DNA of 64,000 nt from Roseospira visakhapatnamensis (GTDB lineage: Bacteria > Pseudomonadota > Alphaproteobacteria > Rhodospirillales > Rhodospirillaceae): contig NZ_JACIGK010000001.1 in NCBI RefSeq assembly GCF_014197915.1, positions 186,001-250,000 of the forward strand, written 5' to 3'. Each line of letters starts with the position of its first letter. The first letter of the stretch is position 1. Below are positions 27,907 to 36,383 of this stretch, piece by piece. The position numbers were made by a program, and so were the translations under genes. The notes under the pieces are model-generated. The model did no database searches, was not told where the DNA came from, and saw only the letters and a program-made list of their open reading frames with translations.

Positions 27907-27941
27907 GTCAACCAATTTCGCAAAATTGGTTGACCAATTTT
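27907..27941. promoter_or_regulatory. UxuR/ExuR-type operator O2 (overlapping palindromes)
   Basis: AAAATTGGT-TG-ACCAATTTT (27922-27941) is a perfect palindrome and closely resembles the E. coli ExuR/UxuR consensus AAATTGGTATACCAATTT. It overlaps a second perfect inverted repeat with 12-base arms, GTCAACCAATTT (27907) and AAATTGGTTGAC (27923). Three half-sites therefore lie in phase, which would allow alternative or cooperative dimer binding. Confidence 0.85.
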
Positions 27942-28116
27942 GCGTTTGGGAGAAGGGTAGGGAAACGGACGGGCTCGACGCTCGGCCAAGGACCCCAGAA
28001 AAGAGACCCGCCGGCGCCCCGTCCGGGCGCCCTGGCGGTCGGGAGGGCACCGTGTCGAAACACCCTTGGAACGTCCCCGGATGGACCGTCGCCGAACCGG
28101 CGTCCCGGAGGACGCC

Positions 28117-28665
28117 ATGAAACGGCTCACGGCGGCCGTCGACGCCGTCCTCGGGACGCTCATCGTCCTGGACTTCGGGCTTCTGATCGTCTGTGTCTTC
28201 TGGCAGGCGTTCTCGCGCTACGTGTTGGGCGCCCCGACCACCGTCACCGACGAACTGGCTCGCTTCCTGTTCATCTGGATGGCCTTGTTCGGGGGGGCCT
28301 ACACCTACGGAAAGGGCCGGCACCTCGCCATCGATCTGCTGACGGGCCTGTTGAGCGGCCGCAAGGCCAAGGTGCTGCACGTCGCCGTCGTCCTGATCAT
28401 CGGCGCCTTCGCCCTTCTGGTGATGGTCTACGGGGGCCAGCAGCTCATGATGAAGACGCTGGCGACGGGGCAGCTCTCCCCCGTCCTGCGCATTCCCATG
28501 GGGTACGTGTACAGCGCCATTCCCGTGTCCGGGATGCTGATCCTCTTTTACGGCGTCGGTTTTCTGATCGACATCCTGGGCACCAGGGACACCGGGGGCG
28601 ACGCGCCCACCGGCGATCCGCGTGCCCTGGCGACGACCCAGGCCGGCCACGCGGAGCGAGACTGA
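28117..28665 (+). CDS. TRAP transporter small permease, DctQ family
   Basis: Inner-membrane protein of 182 aa with four predicted helices (about 10-30, 45-65, 85-108 and 130-150) and the FWQAFSRYVLGAP motif usual in DctQ. It pairs with DctM to form the TRAP membrane unit. ATG 28117 has GGAGGACGCC upstream. The stop codon overlaps the DctM start by one base (TGATG), so translation is coupled. Confidence 0.9.
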   Translation: MKRLTAAVDAVLGTLIVLDFGLLIVCVFWQAFSRYVLGAPTTVTDELARFLFIWMALFGGAYTYGKGRHLAIDLLTGLLSGRKAKVLHVAVVLIIGAFALLVMVYGGQQLMMKTLATGQLSPVLRIPMGYVYSAIPVSGMLILFYGVGFLIDILGTRDTGGDAPTGDPRALATTQAGHAERD

Positions 28666-29972
28666 TGGAACTGCAAAGCGCGCTCACGCTGTTCGGCACG
28701 TTCGGACTGCTCATGGCCCTGGGGGTGCCGGTCGCCTTCGCCATCGGCATCGGGGCGGCGGTCACCTTCCTGGCCTTCATGTCCTTCGATCAGTCGATGT
28801 TCATCGTCGCCCAGCAGATGGCGTCGGGCCTGGACAGCTTCACGCTGCTGGCCATCCCGTTCTTCATCCTGGCCGGCAACATCATGAACCGGGGCGGGAT
28901 CGCCCTGCGCCTGATCGACTTCGCCAAGGTCCTGGGGGGGCGCCTGCCCGGCGCCCTGGCCCATTGCAACGTGCTGGCGAACATGATGTTCGGGGCGATC
29001 TCGGGCTCGGCGGTGGCGTCGGCGGCCGCGGTGGGCGGCGTCATGGCCCCGTTGCAGAAGAAGGAGGGCTACGATCCCAACTTCTCGGCCGCCGTCAACA
29101 TCACCTCCTGTCCCACGGGTCTGCTGATCCCGCCCAGCACGACCTTCATCGTCTTCTCCCTGATCACCAACGGCACGTCCGTGGCCGCGCTGTTCGTGGC
29201 CGGATACCTGCCCGGCATCCTGATGGGGCTGGGCCTGATGCTGGTCGCGGGCGTGATGGCCAAGGCGCGGGGCTACCCGGTGGCGGCGAAACCCAGCTGG
29301 ACGGAGATCCGTCGCAAGGCCCTGGACGCGGTGCTGCCGCTGGGCCTGATCGTGATCGTCATGGGGGGCATCGTCAGCGGCGTGTTCACCGCCACCGAGG
29401 CGTCGGCGGCCGCCGTGGTCTACACGCTGTTCCTGGCCCTGGTCTGGTATCGCGAGATCTCCGTCAAGGACCTGCCCGCGATCATCCTGGAAGCCACGAT
29501 CACCACCTCCATCGTGCTGCTGATGATCGGCTGCTCCATCGCCATGTCCAAGGCCATGGCCTTCGCCGACATTCCCTACACCATCTCGGACATCCTGCTG
29601 TCCCTGTCCGAGAACCCGCTGGTGCTGCTGCTGATCATCAACCTGCTGCTGCTGGTGGTTGGCACGTTCATGGACATGACGCCCGCCCTGCTGATCTTCA
29701 CGCCGATCTTCCTGCCGGTGGTCACGGGCCTGGGCATGGATCCGGTGCACTTCGGCGTGATGATGACCCTGAACCTGTGCATCGGCATTTGCTCGCCGCC
29801 CGTCGGCTCGGCGCTATTCATCGGCTGTTCGGTGGGAAAGACGACGATCGCCGGCGTCTTGAGACCCATGCTGCCCTTCTACGCCGTCCTGATCGTGCTG
29901 CTGATGGTCATCACCTACGTCCCGGACATCAGCCTGACCCTGCCCCGGCTTTTCCTTGGCTACGGAAGCTGA
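28665..29972 (+). CDS. TRAP transporter large permease, DctM family
   Basis: A 435-aa integral membrane protein of the ion-transporter superfamily with about 12 hydrophobic segments. It catalyses Na+ (or H+) gradient-driven uptake of substrate delivered by the DctP protein. Family motifs GVPVAFAIGI, IPFFILAGNIMNRGG, GAISGSAVASAAAVG, TATEASA and CSPPVGSALF are visible. It is co-transcribed with DctQ upstream and a GH31 glycosidase one base downstream. Confidence 0.93.
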   Translation: MELQSALTLFGTFGLLMALGVPVAFAIGIGAAVTFLAFMSFDQSMFIVAQQMASGLDSFTLLAIPFFILAGNIMNRGGIALRLIDFAKVLGGRLPGALAHCNVLANMMFGAISGSAVASAAAVGGVMAPLQKKEGYDPNFSAAVNITSCPTGLLIPPSTTFIVFSLITNGTSVAALFVAGYLPGILMGLGLMLVAGVMAKARGYPVAAKPSWTEIRRKALDAVLPLGLIVIVMGGIVSGVFTATEASAAAVVYTLFLALVWYREISVKDLPAIILEATITTSIVLLMIGCSIAMSKAMAFADIPYTISDILLSLSENPLVLLLIINLLLLVVGTFMDMTPALLIFTPIFLPVVTGLGMDPVHFGVMMTLNLCIGICSPPVGSALFIGCSVGKTTIAGVLRPMLPFYAVLIVLLMVITYVPDISLTLPRLFLGYGS

Positions 29973-29973
29973 C

Positions 29974-32352
29974 ATGAGAACCCTCAAGACCTGGACGGTG
30001 GCGCGGACCCTCGACAATGGCGTGGAGCTGCGCGTCGAGGACCGTCACCTGCTGACCATCCTCGTCCTCGAAGAGACCCTGATCCGCGTGCTGCTGCGCA
30101 AGGATGGCGCCTTCCGCCTCGATCGGACCTGGAGCATCGCCCCGGCGGGGGACGTTCCCTGGGCCGGCCGCCCGCGCCTGAGCGTGGACGGCTTCTCCCT
30201 GCCGCCCTTCACCCTGGACCAGGAGGACGGCCGCCTCCGCCTGACGACCGCCCGGCTGCGGGTCACCGTGGGCCATCCCCTGGCGCTGACCTGGGAGGCG
30301 CGGGACGAGGGCGGCGCCTTCCGGCTGATCGCCCGGGACCGGCCGACGGCGGCCTACATGCTGGGGGCCCGCACCCATGCCCATGCCCATTTCCTGCTGC
30401 GTCATCCGGGCGAACGCCATTACGGGCTGGGCGAGAAGGCTGGTCCCCTGGAGCGGTCGGGGCGGCGCTACGAGATGCGCGACCTGGACGCCATGGGATA
30501 CGACGCGCGATCAACGGACCCGCTTTACAAGCACATTCCCTTCACCATCACGCGAACCGCCGAGGCGGGGGTCGTGGGCCTGTTCCATGACAACCTGGCG
30601 GGCTGCTGGTACGACCTGGGAAACGAACTGGACAACTACCACAAGCCCTTCCGCGCCTACCGCGCCGAGGACGGTGACCTCGACTACTACCTGAGCTGGG
30701 CGCCCTCCATCCTGGAGGTGGTCAAGACGCAGGCGCGCCTGACCGGCGGCACCGCCTTTCCGCCGCTCTGGAGCCTGGGGTACTCGGGCTCGACCATGCA
30801 CTACACCGACGCCCCCGATGCCCAGGCCCGCCTGGAGGGGTTCCTCCGCCTGATCGCCGAGCACGATATCCCCTGTGACAGCTTCCAGTTGTCGTCGGGC
30901 TATACCTCCATCGGCGACAAGCGCTACGTGTTCAACTGGAACCGCGACAAGGTGCCCGACCCCAAGGGCATGGCGGCGACCTTCGCCCGGGCGACCGTCC
31001 ACCTGGCGGCCAACATCAAGCCCTGCCTGCTCCAGGACCACCCCCGCTACGGCGAGGCCGCGGAAGCCGGGTTGTTTATCCGCGACGCCGAGACGGGCGC
31101 GCCGGAAAGGTCCGCCTTCTGGGACGACGAGGGCTCCCACCTGGACTTCACCAATCCCCGGACCGTCGCCTGGTGGCGCGCGAACGTCACCGAGGCGCTG
31201 CTGGACGTGGGGATCGGCTCCACCTGGAACGACAACAACGAGTACGAGGTCTGGGACTCCACGGCACAGTGCGACGGCTTCAGCGTCCCGGTGGACATCG
31301 GCCTGATCCGGCCCCTGATGCCCGTCCTGATGACCCGCGCCTCCCACGACGCCCAGGTGGCCCACGCCCCGGACACCCGGCCCTATCTGATTTCCCGCTC
31401 CGGGTCGCCCGGCCTGCAGCGCTACGCCCAGACCTGGTCCGGCGACAACCGCACCAGTTGGGACACCCTGCGCTACAACATCCGCATGGGCCTGGGCCTG
31501 TCCCTCTCGGGGCTGTTCAACGTGGGCCACGACGTGGGGGGCTTCGCCGGCCCCCGTCCGGACCCGGAGCTGTTCGTCCGCTGGGTCCAGAACGGCATCT
31601 TCCATCCGCGTTTCACCATCCATTCCTGGAACGACGACGGCACGGTGAACGAGCCCTGGATGTATCCGGAGGTGACGCCCCTGGTCCGCGAGGCCATCCA
31701 CCTGCGCTACCGCCTGATCCCGTACCTGTATTCCGCGCTCCACCGCTGCGTGACGGAGCGCGAACCGATGCTGCGGCCGACGTTCCTCGATCACGAGCGG
31801 GATCCCCGGTGTTTCGAGGAGACCGACGACTTCCTGATCGGCCACGATCTGCTGGTCGCCACGGTGGTCGAGCCCGGCGCCACGGAGCGCCGCGTTTCTC
31901 TGCCGCGCAACGACACCGGATGGTGGTCGGTCCGGGACGGCACCTGGCACCCCGGCGGAACCGACCTGACCCTTGCGGTGGACCTTGCCAGTATTCCCCT
32001 GTTCGCGCGCGGCGGATCGGTCATTCCCTTCGCCGAGGGGCTGCGCCGGGCCGACGCCAGCCGGGACACCCGGCGGACCTGGGCGGTCTTCCCGCCGCCG
32101 CCGGACGGCCAGGGGCACAGCCGGGAGTACGCCGACGACGGCCTGGACGCCCGCGCCCTGGCCGCGACCCATCGGCTCACCCGGTTCTCCCTGACGGGCG
32201 ACGCCGGGTCCGTCGCCCTGTCCTGGACGGCGCAGGGGACCTACCGCCCGGCCCACGCGGAGGCCACGGTTGTTCTGCCGGCGGGGGAACGTCGCCCGCT
32301 CACCGTGAACGGCCGGGCCATCCGCTCCGGCGACACCGTCCCGCTTTTCTAG
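29974..32352 (+). CDS. Glycoside hydrolase family 31 alpha-glycosidase
   Basis: A 792-aa GH31 enzyme. The nucleophile Asp lies in STWNDNNEYE (about 419), and the acid/base Asp in QTWSGDNRTSW (about 490), with the family GLSLSGLFNVGHDVGGF segment after it. An N-terminal beta-sandwich and C-terminal beta domains complete the usual fold. GH31 members cleave alpha-glucosides, alpha-xylosides or sulfoquinovosides; specificity cannot be read here. No signal peptide is visible, and placement between TRAP and uronate genes suggests that the imported compound carries an alpha-linked sugar as well as a uronic acid. ATG 29974 lies one base after the DctM stop. Confidence 0.88.
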   Translation: MRTLKTWTVARTLDNGVELRVEDRHLLTILVLEETLIRVLLRKDGAFRLDRTWSIAPAGDVPWAGRPRLSVDGFSLPPFTLDQEDGRLRLTTARLRVTVGHPLALTWEARDEGGAFRLIARDRPTAAYMLGARTHAHAHFLLRHPGERHYGLGEKAGPLERSGRRYEMRDLDAMGYDARSTDPLYKHIPFTITRTAEAGVVGLFHDNLAGCWYDLGNELDNYHKPFRAYRAEDGDLDYYLSWAPSILEVVKTQARLTGGTAFPPLWSLGYSGSTMHYTDAPDAQARLEGFLRLIAEHDIPCDSFQLSSGYTSIGDKRYVFNWNRDKVPDPKGMAATFARATVHLAANIKPCLLQDHPRYGEAAEAGLFIRDAETGAPERSAFWDDEGSHLDFTNPRTVAWWRANVTEALLDVGIGSTWNDNNEYEVWDSTAQCDGFSVPVDIGLIRPLMPVLMTRASHDAQVAHAPDTRPYLISRSGSPGLQRYAQTWSGDNRTSWDTLRYNIRMGLGLSLSGLFNVGHDVGGFAGPRPDPELFVRWVQNGIFHPRFTIHSWNDDGTVNEPWMYPEVTPLVREAIHLRYRLIPYLYSALHRCVTEREPMLRPTFLDHERDPRCFEETDDFLIGHDLLVATVVEPGATERRVSLPRNDTGWWSVRDGTWHPGGTDLTLAVDLASIPLFARGGSVIPFAEGLRRADASRDTRRTWAVFPPPPDGQGHSREYADDGLDARALAATHRLTRFSLTGDAGSVALSWTAQGTYRPAHAEATVVLPAGERRPLTVNGRAIRSGDTVPLF

Positions 32353-32392
32353 CCCATCACGCGCGACCATCGGGTCGCCAAGGAAACCAACC

Positions 32393-33841
32393 GTGCCCAA
32401 GACCACGACGATCGAAACGCCCCGCTATAACCGGGCCCTCCTCAAGCCCCGCATCCTGCATCTGGGCTACGGCGCCTTCGCCCGCGCCTTCCTGTCCACC
32501 TATGTGGACGAAACCCTGGACAGGACCGGCGGCGACTGGGGCGTGGTGGCCGCCCGGCTGCATTCCGGGGTGGTCGAACTGGATGCCCTCGACGCCCGGG
32601 ACCGAATCGTGACCGTCGTCGCCGCCGACGATGACGGACTGTTGGTCCGGCGGGTGGGCTGCCTGGTGGACACCAGCCACCCCGGGCGGGACGGCCTCGA
32701 CGCGCTTCTCGCCATCTTCGAGCGGGAGTCCCTGTCCCTGGTCTCCCTGACCATCACCGAGAAGGGATACTGCTCCCGCGCGGGCGAACTGGATGAGGCC
32801 CACCCCGACCTCCGGCACGACTTGGCCAACCCGGCGGCGCCGCGCACGGCCGTCGGCGTGCTGGTCGCCGGACTGCGCCGGCGCATGGCCCTGGACAGGG
32901 GCGGCCTGACGATTCTGTCCTGCGACAACTTGCCGGAGAACGGCGCCGTCTGCCGGTCCGTCGTGCTCGGGTTCGCGGCCCTGGTGGATGCGGACCTGGC
33001 GGCCTGGATCGCGGCCCACGTGAGCTTTCCGTGCACCATGGTCGACCGCATCGTCCCGGCCCTGGACGAGGCCGGCCGGACCCTGTTGCGGGAGATCGGC
33101 GTGGAGGACACCGACGCCATCGTCTGCGAGCCCTTCCGCCAGTGGGTCATCGAGGACCGCTTCGTCCGAGGACGGCCCGATTTCGATCTGGCCGGGGCCG
33201 AGTTCGTCGCCGACGTGCGCCCCTTCGAGGAGATGAAGCTGCGCATGCTCAATGGCGCGCATTCGTTCCTCGCCTATCTGGGCGCCCTGGCGGGACACGC
33301 GACCATCGCCGACTGCGTGGCCGATCCGGCGTTCCGCGACGCGGCCCGGGACCTGATGACCCTGGAGCAGGCGCCCACCCTGGCGATGCCCGACGGCATC
33401 GACCTCACCGCCTACGCCGACGCCCTGATCCGGCGCTTCTCGAACAGCCGGTTGAACCATCGGACCACGCAGATCGCCACGGACGGCACGCAGAAGCTGC
33501 CCCAGCGGATGCTGGCCTCGATCCGTATCCATATGGCCCACGACAGGCCCTGGCCCCGGCTGGCCCTGGGGCTGGCCGGATGGATGGCCTATTGCCGGGG
33601 GACGGACGACACGGGGACGCCCCTGCCCCTGAACGATCCCCATGCCGACGCTCTGCGGGCCATCGCGGCCTCGACACCGGACGGGCCGGCCTACGTGGCG
33701 GCCATGCTGGAGGGATCCACGGTGTTTCCCGCGGACCTTGCCGCCTCGCCCTCGTTCCGGGAGCCCGTGGACGCCGCCTATCGGACCCTGCGTCGCGACG
33801 GCGCCCGCGCCGCCGTCGCCGGACTCGGAAAGGACGCGTGA
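32393..33841 (+). CDS. uxuB: Fructuronate reductase (D-mannonate oxidoreductase)
   Basis: NAD-dependent polyol dehydrogenase-family enzyme of 482 aa that reduces D-fructuronate to D-mannonate. The N-terminal nucleotide-binding region has ILHLGYGAFARAF and SLTITEKGY, and the C-terminal domain carries the family signature EEMKLRMLNGAHS with catalytic Lys about 282 plus conserved Asn and His. UxuB is preferred over mannitol dehydrogenase because uxaC, uxuA and uxuR are in the same regulon. GTG 32393 is preceded by AAGGAAA. Confidence 0.9.
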   Translation: MPKTTTIETPRYNRALLKPRILHLGYGAFARAFLSTYVDETLDRTGGDWGVVAARLHSGVVELDALDARDRIVTVVAADDDGLLVRRVGCLVDTSHPGRDGLDALLAIFERESLSLVSLTITEKGYCSRAGELDEAHPDLRHDLANPAAPRTAVGVLVAGLRRRMALDRGGLTILSCDNLPENGAVCRSVVLGFAALVDADLAAWIAAHVSFPCTMVDRIVPALDEAGRTLLREIGVEDTDAIVCEPFRQWVIEDRFVRGRPDFDLAGAEFVADVRPFEEMKLRMLNGAHSFLAYLGALAGHATIADCVADPAFRDAARDLMTLEQAPTLAMPDGIDLTAYADALIRRFSNSRLNHRTTQIATDGTQKLPQRMLASIRIHMAHDRPWPRLALGLAGWMAYCRGTDDTGTPLPLNDPHADALRAIAASTPDGPAYVAAMLEGSTVFPADLAASPSFREPVDAAYRTLRRDGARAAVAGLGKDA

Positions 33842-35250
33842 TGAAAGCCTTCATGGGAGACGACTTCCTCCTCGAAAGCGATGCCGCGTGCCGCCTGTAT
33901 CACGAGGTCGCGGCCCCCCTGCCCATCATCGACTACCACAACCACCTGCCGCCCCGGCAGATCGCCGAGGACACGCACTGGGAGAGCCTGGGCCAAATCT
34001 GGCTGGAGGGCGACCACTACAAATGGCGGGCCATGCGATGGGCCGGGATCGACGAGCGGCGGATCACGGGAGACGCCAGCTTCCGCGAGAAATTCGACGC
34101 CTTCGCGGACATCATGCCCCAGTGCCTGGGGAACCCCCTGTACCACTGGACCCACCTGGAGATGTCCCGCTACTTCGGCCTCGACGGTACGGTCCTGTCC
34201 CGCGACACCGCCGCCGCCGTCTGGGATGCCGCCGCCGACCGGCTCCCCCGGCCGGAGTTCGGGGCACGCGGACTGTTGCGGCGGATGGCGGTCGAACTGG
34301 TGGGCACCACCGATGACCCGTGCGATTCCCTGGAGCATCACCGTGCCCTGGCACGAGAGCCGGACCTGGGCTTCCGGGTCGTGCCCAGCTTCCGTCCGGA
34401 TCACGCCGTCAAGATCGAGGCGGCGGGCTTCCCGGCCTACCTGGAGCGACTGTCGGCGGCGGCGGACATGCCGATAACCCGCTTCGAGGATCTGGTGGCG
34501 GCGCTGGAGCGGCGGCTTGATCATTTCGTGGCGGCCGGGTGCGTGGCCACGGACCACGGCATCGAGATCGCGCGCCTCGGTGCGGAACGGACCGACGCGG
34601 CGCTGACCGCCATCCTCAAGCGGCGCCTGGCCGGACACACCCTGGACGAGGCCGACATCGCCGACTTCCAGGGCGCGGTGCTGGTCGCCCTGGGCCGGGC
34701 CTACGCCCGGCGGGACCTGGTCATGCAGCTTCACCTGGGCCCCATCCGGAACAATCGGAGCGCCCTGGTCCGGACCCTGGGGGCCGATGTGGGCGGGGAC
34801 TCCATCGGTGACCGCCCCTTCGCCGCGGCGCTCAACGCGCTGCTCGATCGCCTCGACCGGACCGGCGACCTTCCCCGGACCATCCTCTATTCCGTGGATC
34901 CCTCGCGGAACGCGGTCATCGTGACCACCGCCGGCAACTTCCAGGACGGCTCGGTTCCCGGCAAGGTCCAGGCCGGGTCGGGCTGGTGGTTCAACGACCA
35001 GTTGGACGGCATGCGCCGGCAGATGACCCAGTTGGCGCAAATGGGTCTGATCGCGCGTTTCGTCGGCATGCTGACCGACAGCCGGTCCTTCCTGTCCTTC
35101 CCGCGCCACGAGTACTTCCGCCGCCTGTTGTGCGACATGGTGGGCGACTGGATGGAGCGCGGCCACATCCCACCCGACCACGACCTGGCGGCGGGGCTGG
35201 TGACCGACATCTGCTACCGGAACGCCGCGCGGTGGTTCGCCGCCCGATGA
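33841..35250 (+). CDS. uxaC: Glucuronate isomerase
   Basis: Isomerises D-glucuronate to D-fructuronate, the first step after hydrolysis of a glucuronide. The 469-aa product is full length. The N-terminal metal-binding motif HNH (His 33 and 35 in IIDYHNHLPP), the MQLHLGPIRNN segment, and GSGWWFNDQ and MLTDSRSFLSFPRHEY near the C-terminus are all typical. The start ATG shares its A with the uxuB stop. It closes the rightward operon and faces the end of the Nudix gene. Confidence 0.95.
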   Translation: MKAFMGDDFLLESDAACRLYHEVAAPLPIIDYHNHLPPRQIAEDTHWESLGQIWLEGDHYKWRAMRWAGIDERRITGDASFREKFDAFADIMPQCLGNPLYHWTHLEMSRYFGLDGTVLSRDTAAAVWDAAADRLPRPEFGARGLLRRMAVELVGTTDDPCDSLEHHRALAREPDLGFRVVPSFRPDHAVKIEAAGFPAYLERLSAAADMPITRFEDLVAALERRLDHFVAAGCVATDHGIEIARLGAERTDAALTAILKRRLAGHTLDEADIADFQGAVLVALGRAYARRDLVMQLHLGPIRNNRSALVRTLGADVGGDSIGDRPFAAALNALLDRLDRTGDLPRTILYSVDPSRNAVIVTTAGNFQDGSVPGKVQAGSGWWFNDQLDGMRRQMTQLAQMGLIARFVGMLTDSRSFLSFPRHEYFRRLLCDMVGDWMERGHIPPDHDLAAGLVTDICYRNAARWFAAR

Positions 35251-35289
35251 CCGGTCCGTCGCCGCCCCCTCGGCCCCGATGCGGTCGCG

Positions 35290-35763
35290 TCACGGCACGT
35301 GTTCCCACACGTCGATCAACCGTTTGCTCTCGTCATAGGTAAAGACGGCTTCATACACCCCCGGCGTGTCCGCCAGCAGCCGGGGCGCGAACACCCGATC
35401 CGCATCGGGCAGGGTGAGGTCGGGAAGCCGGTCGATGTCGACCCAGATCAACTCGCCCTCCGGCGGCGCGGCCAACAACTCGCCAGTGAACGCCGTGACC
35501 CGGTACATGAACATCAGCCATTGCCAGTCGGCGACCGGCGAGGTCTCCCGGATGATGCCGCGCAGGACCGCGTCTTGCGCGTACAGCCCGGTTTCTTCCG
35601 CGAACTCCCGGACCGCCGCCTGCACGGGGCTTTCGCCCGCCTCCAGCTTGCCGCCCGGGGCCACCCAGAACCCGACGAAGGGGGGCTTGGTCCGCTTGAG
35701 CAGCAGGACCTGCCGGTCCCGCGTGCAATACACCATGGCGGTGATCTTGGGGGGCAGGATCAT
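35290..35763 (-). CDS. Nudix hydrolase, last gene of the C-nucleoside-like operon
   Basis: A 157-aa MutT-like pyrophosphohydrolase. The Nudix box is complete (residues 38-60: G-KLEAG-E-SPVQAAV-REFAEETG-L). The core resembles broad (deoxy)nucleoside triphosphate or 8-oxo-dGTP hydrolases. Its ATG overlaps the stop of the cyclohydrolase gene (ATGA), so it belongs to the biosynthetic operon. Possible roles, both inferred, are hydrolysis of toxic analogue triphosphates (self-protection) or release of a nucleotide intermediate. GGAGGGAACC precedes the start. Confidence 0.85.
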   Translation of the reverse strand: MILPPKITAMVYCTRDRQVLLLKRTKPPFVGFWVAPGGKLEAGESPVQAAVREFAEETGLYAQDAVLRGIIRETSPVADWQWLMFMYRVTAFTGELLAAPPEGELIWVDIDRLPDLTLPDADRVFAPRLLADTPGVYEAVFTYDESKRLIDVWEHVP

Positions 35764-36383
35764 GGTTCCCTCCATGGCTCGTCGCGGGACAGCGCGGCGG
35801 CGATGCCGGCGTCGTAGGCGGACAGGACGGTGAAGACCTTGGCCGCCAGCCGGCGGCGCAGTCGCAGCGCGTCCCCGGCGGCATCGCCACCGGACGCGTC
35901 CAGGGCCTGGGCGACGTGCGGATAGTCGGCCGGGTCGACGATCGCATAGACCGACCGGAAATTCTTGGCGGCCGCGCGCAGCATGGACGGTCCGCCGACA
36001 TCGATGACCTCGACGAGCGGTCGCTCCGGCGACGGTTCGGCCGCCCTGGCCGCGAAGGGGTAGGGCGTCACCGCCAGCAGGTCGATCGGCGGGTACCCGC
36101 CCGCCGCCATCTGGGCTTCGTCGTCGGGGTCCCCCCGGCGATAGAGCAGGCCGGCGAAGACCTCGATGGTCAGCGTCTTGAGCCGGCCGCCGAACAGCGC
36201 CGGGGTCGGCACCAGCCCGTCGACGCGCCGGACCGGCACGCCGGCCGCGTCCAGCGCGGCCGCCGTCCCGTCGGTGGCGACGATCTCCCACCCGGCCTTC
36301 GCCAGGGCCGCCCCGAAGTCCTCCAGCCCGGTCTTGTCCGACAACGACAGGAGGGCGCGGCGCCGGGAGATCGCGCCGGTCAT
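35760..36383 (-). CDS. Stand-alone IMP cyclohydrolase-like (PurH N-domain) protein
   Basis: This 207-aa protein corresponds to only the MGS-like cyclohydrolase half of PurH. It keeps SDKTG (15-19), the Lys of GGRLKTL (69), Tyr 108 in TPYPF, Asp 128 and Lys 140 in EVIDVGGPSMLRAAAKNF, the positions matching catalytic Lys, Tyr, Asp and Lys of ATIC. The canonical KTLHP is changed to KTLTI, so the nucleotide pocket may differ. It probably closes the six-membered ring on a formylated carboxamide nucleotide, replacing the degenerate domain of the neighbouring PurH. The start overlaps the upstream synthase gene by four bases. Confidence 0.82.
   Translation of the reverse strand: MTGAISRRRALLSLSDKTGLEDFGAALAKAGWEIVATDGTAAALDAAGVPVRRVDGLVPTPALFGGRLKTLTIEVFAGLLYRRGDPDDEAQMAAGGYPPIDLLAVTPYPFAARAAEPSPERPLVEVIDVGGPSMLRAAAKNFRSVYAIVDPADYPHVAQALDASGGDAAGDALRLRRRLAAKVFTVLSAYDAGIAAALSRDEPWREP

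Larger units (their letters stand above)
27760..28116. promoter_or_regulatory. Divergent control region of the uronide regulon
   Basis: The only gap from which both arms can be transcribed. It contains two operator-like palindromes (listed separately) and a TTGAC element on each strand within them, so RNA polymerase and repressor sites would overlap. A leftward TTGACT with a weak AACCAT at 17-base spacing is a possible promoter for the binding-protein gene; the rightward promoter is less clear. No small gene is evident. Confidence 0.7.
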
